64,000 bases of DNA from Misgurnus anguillicaudatus. Taxonomy: Eukaryota; Chordata; Actinopteri; Cypriniformes; Cobitidae. Shown here piece after piece: positions 60,063-64,000 of this stretch. Under the pieces are notes generated by a model. It was not told the origin of the DNA, did not search any database, and worked only from the letters and a program-made list of their open reading frames with translations. Numbering within the stretch: position 1 is the first letter of the stretch; every line of letters starts with the position of its first letter. The translations under genes and the position numbers were made by a program. The stretch is from positions 23,215,501 to 23,279,500 of the forward strand of contig NC_073355.2 of NCBI RefSeq assembly GCF_027580225.2, read 5' to 3'.

Positions 60063-60595
60063 TTCTGTATGTTATTGCTCAGCAGAGAAGCTAATGCGCA
60101 TGTGCGACTCTCGGCAGAGATTGTAATGAAGAGAGATGCTTCACTCGGTCGGGAAAAAACATGTCTGGCGACAACTTCAACAATGAAATTCATTCTCGAC
60201 TATTTCTCTTATAGATTTTTGTTGACAACGAAATCATTGCAGCCCTAGTTAAATGGTGCCCTGTGATTTGTTGAGCAAATTTATTGCATTCTGCAGAGAA
60301 GGAGGACTGCTGTTTATCGCGTTTTGGGGAAAAAAGGGAGAAAAAATGACAGAATAACATGGCGGATATTGGATTTAGCATAAAATTAACAATTTACTTT
60401 TTAATACTGACGTAATACAATACTGATTTTGGCAGTAACTCATTTTTTTTATGCCGTTTATCGCGTTTTGGAACCAAACTCTTCATATATACAGTACTGT
60501 ATATATACCACCGCATGTTGCACAGATCTTTTTAGCAGACAGTGTATAATGTGTCAGGGTCCTGCCTAGGAGTCTTGTGTTATGTTTGTGTTTAA

Positions 60596-61144
60596 GGCCT
60601 AGTCCACACGGACACAGGTATTTTTATAACCGTGAGTTTTTTCACGCGGTTCGGCCGTTCATCCACACAAACCGCAGTATCAGGGCACTGAAACCGAGCA
60701 TATTTGAAAACCCCGGCCAGGGTGAGCTTTTTAAGAAACCCCAGTTACAGTGGTGTTTGGTGTAGAAAGTAAAACCGGGGGTTTTGCCTCGCGATGTCAG
60801 AGTGTGCGCCGTTATCCACTGTGTTTGACGTCAAGATTGTGCGCCGCTGACTGCTTTGTTGATGATTCCGTTCAATGGCGGACGTATCTTGCTAATAATA
60901 ACTGTGCTAACAGGGGTTCTAACAGGTATACAGATAGATGCTCAATTATCTCACTATATTGCGGAACACGATTTGGGTTATATCCCCGCCTGCTGGTGTG
61001 GCATGCTCTTGACAGCGCTTGATAGCGTGCTTTTGCTTTATCGTGTGGATGGATATTTAATTTAAACCGAGCATGTGTGGACGGGATTTTTTTTTTAGGA
61101 AAAACTCCGGTTATAAATATACCCGTGTGCGTGTGGACTAGGCC
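60596..61144. mobile_element. PIF/Harbinger-like MITE, 549 bp
   Basis: Ends GGCCTAGTCCACACG are perfect inverse copies, flanked by TAA on both sides (60593-60595 and 61145-61147), the usual 3-base target of that superfamily. Confidence 0.75.
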
Positions 61145-61291
61145 TAAGTCATGGTGGCAGGGTTCTGGCAGTCCCAGGCTTTATGTGGAGGCTCGTGCCT
61201 TGTTTATTGTGGCATGTGCCTCCGGTGTCTTGTCTCTTGTCCCCGCCCCCTCGTTCTCCTGCTTACTATTAATCATTAGTTTATTCCCATC

Positions 61292-63015
61292 CAGTTATGC
61301 CACAGTTACTTTGAAAAAGTAATCTGATTACTGATTACTGATTACTCCTTTAAAAAGTAACTAAGTTACTTTACAGATTACTTGATTTTAAAAGTAACTA
61401 AGTTAGATTACAAGTTACTTTGTTAGTTACATTCCAGTAGCTGCCAACACTGCCTCAACATTGAAAATGACAACCGGTTTTGCCAACACTCACTTTATTT
61501 GAAGTGCATTTTTAACAGTAACGTCAACAATGTATCCCCTGACATTTTAAGTTGAACTGTTGTGTTTTAAAAACCTAAAAAAAATATATATATATATATG
61601 AGTCTTTCTTGACTTCACTTAACATAAATAGGGAAGAGCAGGGGCCATTTTCAGAAAAACTTAATTTTAAAAGCTAATGTTTTAGACAGAGATATATTTT
61701 TGCTGTGGTCAATAACTCACAAGTGTGGTCTATCAGCTGGAATTTTGAACTTATGTAAAACGACTTCTGTATAATTTCACTTTAAACAAGAGTAGTGAAT
61801 TGTTATTTTTGACCTTGACAGCAGGGACGAAAGTAACACACAGGTGGGTCAAAAGTAACACAACAAAACATGATAGATTTTTGTGTTACACTTGTTTTTA
61901 TTAAATATATATGACTATGACCTCTTTAATATGTAACTGCAAACTTATTTTTGTCATTTATCTTTGTAAAAAATAATTAAATTACATTTTTATTTTAAAT
62001 TTATCAAAAGTTTCAAAAGCAACCAACAGTACAAACTTAAATTGCTAAAACTAAAAAAAAAAAATTAAATAGTTTTGAACACTATGAAAATAAAATTAAA
62101 TCAAATTAGAATAATATAATTTTTTTAACATATTATACACAGTATTAGCAGCGGGACAAAACTAACAAGTGTTACTTTTGACCCGACAGGATCTACTCAC
62201 AAAATAAGTTTAAATATAGTTTAAACTCAACTTACTTTTATTTTGAAAAACTGAGAAGTCTTCAGGATGTTATATAGTAAATACCTTGTAGATTTATCAG
62301 TATTGTAACACATGAAACGAGAAACACAACGCGTTGTAAGAAAAAAAAGACCGCTTTTGGAATGTACTTATCATGGTTGAAAACACAGTTCTGGATCTAC
62401 ACGTGGAAATCGGTGAGTAAATAACGCGATATTTGTCAACTCTTTCAGAGGTTATGTGCTAATATGCTGTCATAGTGAGATTTAGATGTTATCAGGGCTC
62501 GGACAAAATCGCTTTGTTACTTTCGTTCTTCAACTCTCCCACACTTACTGGTTTTGCACTGAAGTCCAGCTTTTGTTGTTTGGGTAGTAGATGACCTCCT
62601 GCTCACTGCTTCTCACCACCGGGTGGGACTTCCTCTTAGTTTGACTGTCTGTGCCGTGACTCCAAATGTTTTTTTTTAATTTGACGTAGTGTTTTTGTAG
62701 CTGCATCTCTCTTCTCTCTCTCCATTGTACGTTGTTTACGTTTGTGTCGCTTACACGTGACCTGAGTTGTCATCGTGCTGAAAACGTGACTTGTCGCACA
62801 TCTGACTTCACTTCCCGAGACGCAAGAAGAAATATACAAGAAAATATATATTTTACTAAGGAAAATTTCAAAAATAGTAACGCACAGTGACTTTGATAAG
62901 TAACCTTAATCTGATTACTGGTTTGGAAATATTAACGCGTTAGATTACTCGTTACTAAAAAAAGTGGTCAAATTAGAGCAACGCGTTACTAAGTAACGCG
63001 TTACCGGCATCACTG
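61292..63015. mobile_element. hAT-like element, 1724 bp
   Basis: Ends CAGTTATGCCACAGTTAC and, inverted, CAGTGATGCCGGTAACGC, both followed by 'aagtaac/gttact' phrases. Perfect 8-base target duplication TTCCCATC (61284-61291 and 63016-63023). A short minus-strand frame at 62636-62839 is rich in K and R but not recognised. Confidence 0.85.
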
Positions 63016-63963
63016 TTCCCATCACCTGTTCCCGCTCGTTATCTTGTTTGGTTTTCTGTGCAGGCTCATTTTGTTCTGTTCTTGTGTTTCGTGTACATTT
63101 ATAGTCTAGTTAACCAAGTCGAAGTTTTAGTGTTATTTGTCAGTTTCATGTTTCATGTTGTGTACCCCCTCGTGGGTTTTGTTTTGTAATAAAGTATTTT
63201 TTTTCTGTTTTTTCCCGACATCGTTTGCTTTTGGGTTCATCTGTTCCCCCAATCCTCAAATAATGGGTCTCACTGAAGTTGTTTAATTTATCCAGATAAA
63301 CAGTGTTTCATTAACATCACTTTACAACATACTATATAGTTACAGTAGATTGCCTGGTGGGCCATGGTGGTCGAAACAAAGCCAAGGGGTTTGCACACAA
63401 ATTGCAGTAATGTATAGCTTGAATGCACTGCTTTGGATAAAAATAATATTTATGTGTTTGTGTCTCTAGAGTTTATAGGACCTCTGTAGACTGAAAGATT
63501 GAACATATTGGCTGTGCTACATAGAATCTAAAGTTTACTGGGTTTCTTTTTTGGCATGGTCACGTGCTGTTTGTGCCCCTCAAGAATTCTTGGCAGGCTA
63601 AACCTCAGCTAACCCTCAATCTGCTGCGTAGCCTGCTGGTACACAATTTAGTTTAATATTTGTTTTCCATAGATTTTGAATTTATCAGGATCTGTTGTGA
63701 CCACAAAATCAAACATTGGATGATTTGTCATTCTTAGCAAAGAGAAACTCAATGTTGCCTTTTCCTGGAAGGATATTAAAATTGGCTGTCACTTACAATT
63801 TTTACTCTTGACTAGTTGCTGTAACTTGTAAATAAATTTGAAATTGCTTTACCTATTTTGATAAGTAAACATCAAAAGGGTATGTTGCCATGACTTTTTC
63901 CTCACATAATTTTTTTAATAAATCCAGAAAATATTTATATTTCACCCAACTATGGGTTAAAAC

Positions 63964-64000
63964 TAGGGATGCACAGATATGGACATTTTGGGCGATACCG
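63964..64000. mobile_element. left end of a hAT-type MITE, cut by the window end
   Basis: TAGGGATGCACAGATATGG matches the end of the element at 16678-17013. Confidence 0.55.

Larger units (their letters stand above)
57410..60247 (-). mobile_element. middle nested hAT element, internally deleted
   Basis: Ends TAGGGCTGCAACTAACGA and, inverted, TAGGGCTGCAATGATTTCG, with a perfect 8-base target duplication GTTAAATG (57402-57409 and 60248-60255). Without the inner insert it is about 817 bases. It keeps a decayed BED-finger exon on the minus strand near its right end. Confidence 0.9.
56625..60485. mobile_element. outermost of three nested elements, 'tgaagagtttggttcc' ends
   Basis: TGAAGAGTTTGGTTCCAAAA at the left is mirrored by TTTTGGAACCAAACTCTTCA at the right, followed inward on both sides by 'cg.ataaa'. 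The body is 56625-57401 and 60256-60485; everything between is the hAT insert below. Confidence 0.7.
60552..63260 (+). mobile_element. probable solo LTR-like repeat, split by two insertions
   Basis: It starts TGTCAGGGTCC, has a late 'gtaataaagta' poly(A)-like signal at 63187, and is flanked by TAATG (60547-60551 and 63261-63265). The right end does not finish in CA, so the border is uncertain. The elements at 60596-61144 and 61292-63015 interrupt it. Confidence 0.45.

Noticed and set aside
37626..64000. wnt3 or wnt9b exons expected from mammalian gene order
   Set aside because: No cysteine-rich Wnt motif was found on either strand in the frames examined.

Overview
This window is vertebrate nuclear DNA, almost certainly from a cyprinid-type teleost. 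It has split genes with GT-AG introns, AT-rich introns, and a dense load of short DNA transposons with inverted ends of types common in carp and zebrafish relatives. That taxonomic call is inference from repeat style and protein similarity. No bacterial, viral or CRISPR feature was seen.

Two protein-coding genes were found, both on the plus strand. (1) The 3' part of psmd11 (26S proteasome lid subunit Rpn6), nine coding exons from 707 to 4630, matching residues 131-422 of the 422-residue vertebrate protein. (2) A complete nsf gene (N-ethylmaleimide-sensitive factor, the SNARE-disassembling AAA+ ATPase), about 30 kb: start codon at 7540, 20 clear coding exons to 33613, a short last exon most likely at 36646-36667, and a 3' UTR to about 37.6 kb. 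The assembled protein is 744 residues, as in mammals, and the catalytic residues fall at the usual numbers (K266, E329, K549, D604). One junction (exon 14/15) carries one base too many and breaks the frame as written.

The two genes lie head to tail, about 2.1 kb apart. Their functions (protein degradation and membrane-fusion recycling) are unrelated, so nothing suggests co-regulation beyond proximity.

From 37.6 kb to the end I find no convincing gene. The space is built mainly from transposon relics, many of which could be delimited exactly by inverted ends plus target-site duplications. Several are nested two or three deep (15.7-17.1, 34.5-35.7, 51.4-52.8, 56.6-60.5 and 60.5-63.3 kb). At least one relic carries an exon of a RecQ-like helicase, and another a decayed BED zinc finger. 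I do not see a new multi-gene system. The points of most interest are the nsf frame break, two insertions sitting on apparent branch points 35 bases from nsf exons, the transposon-borne helicase exons, and the exactly dated nesting order of elements.
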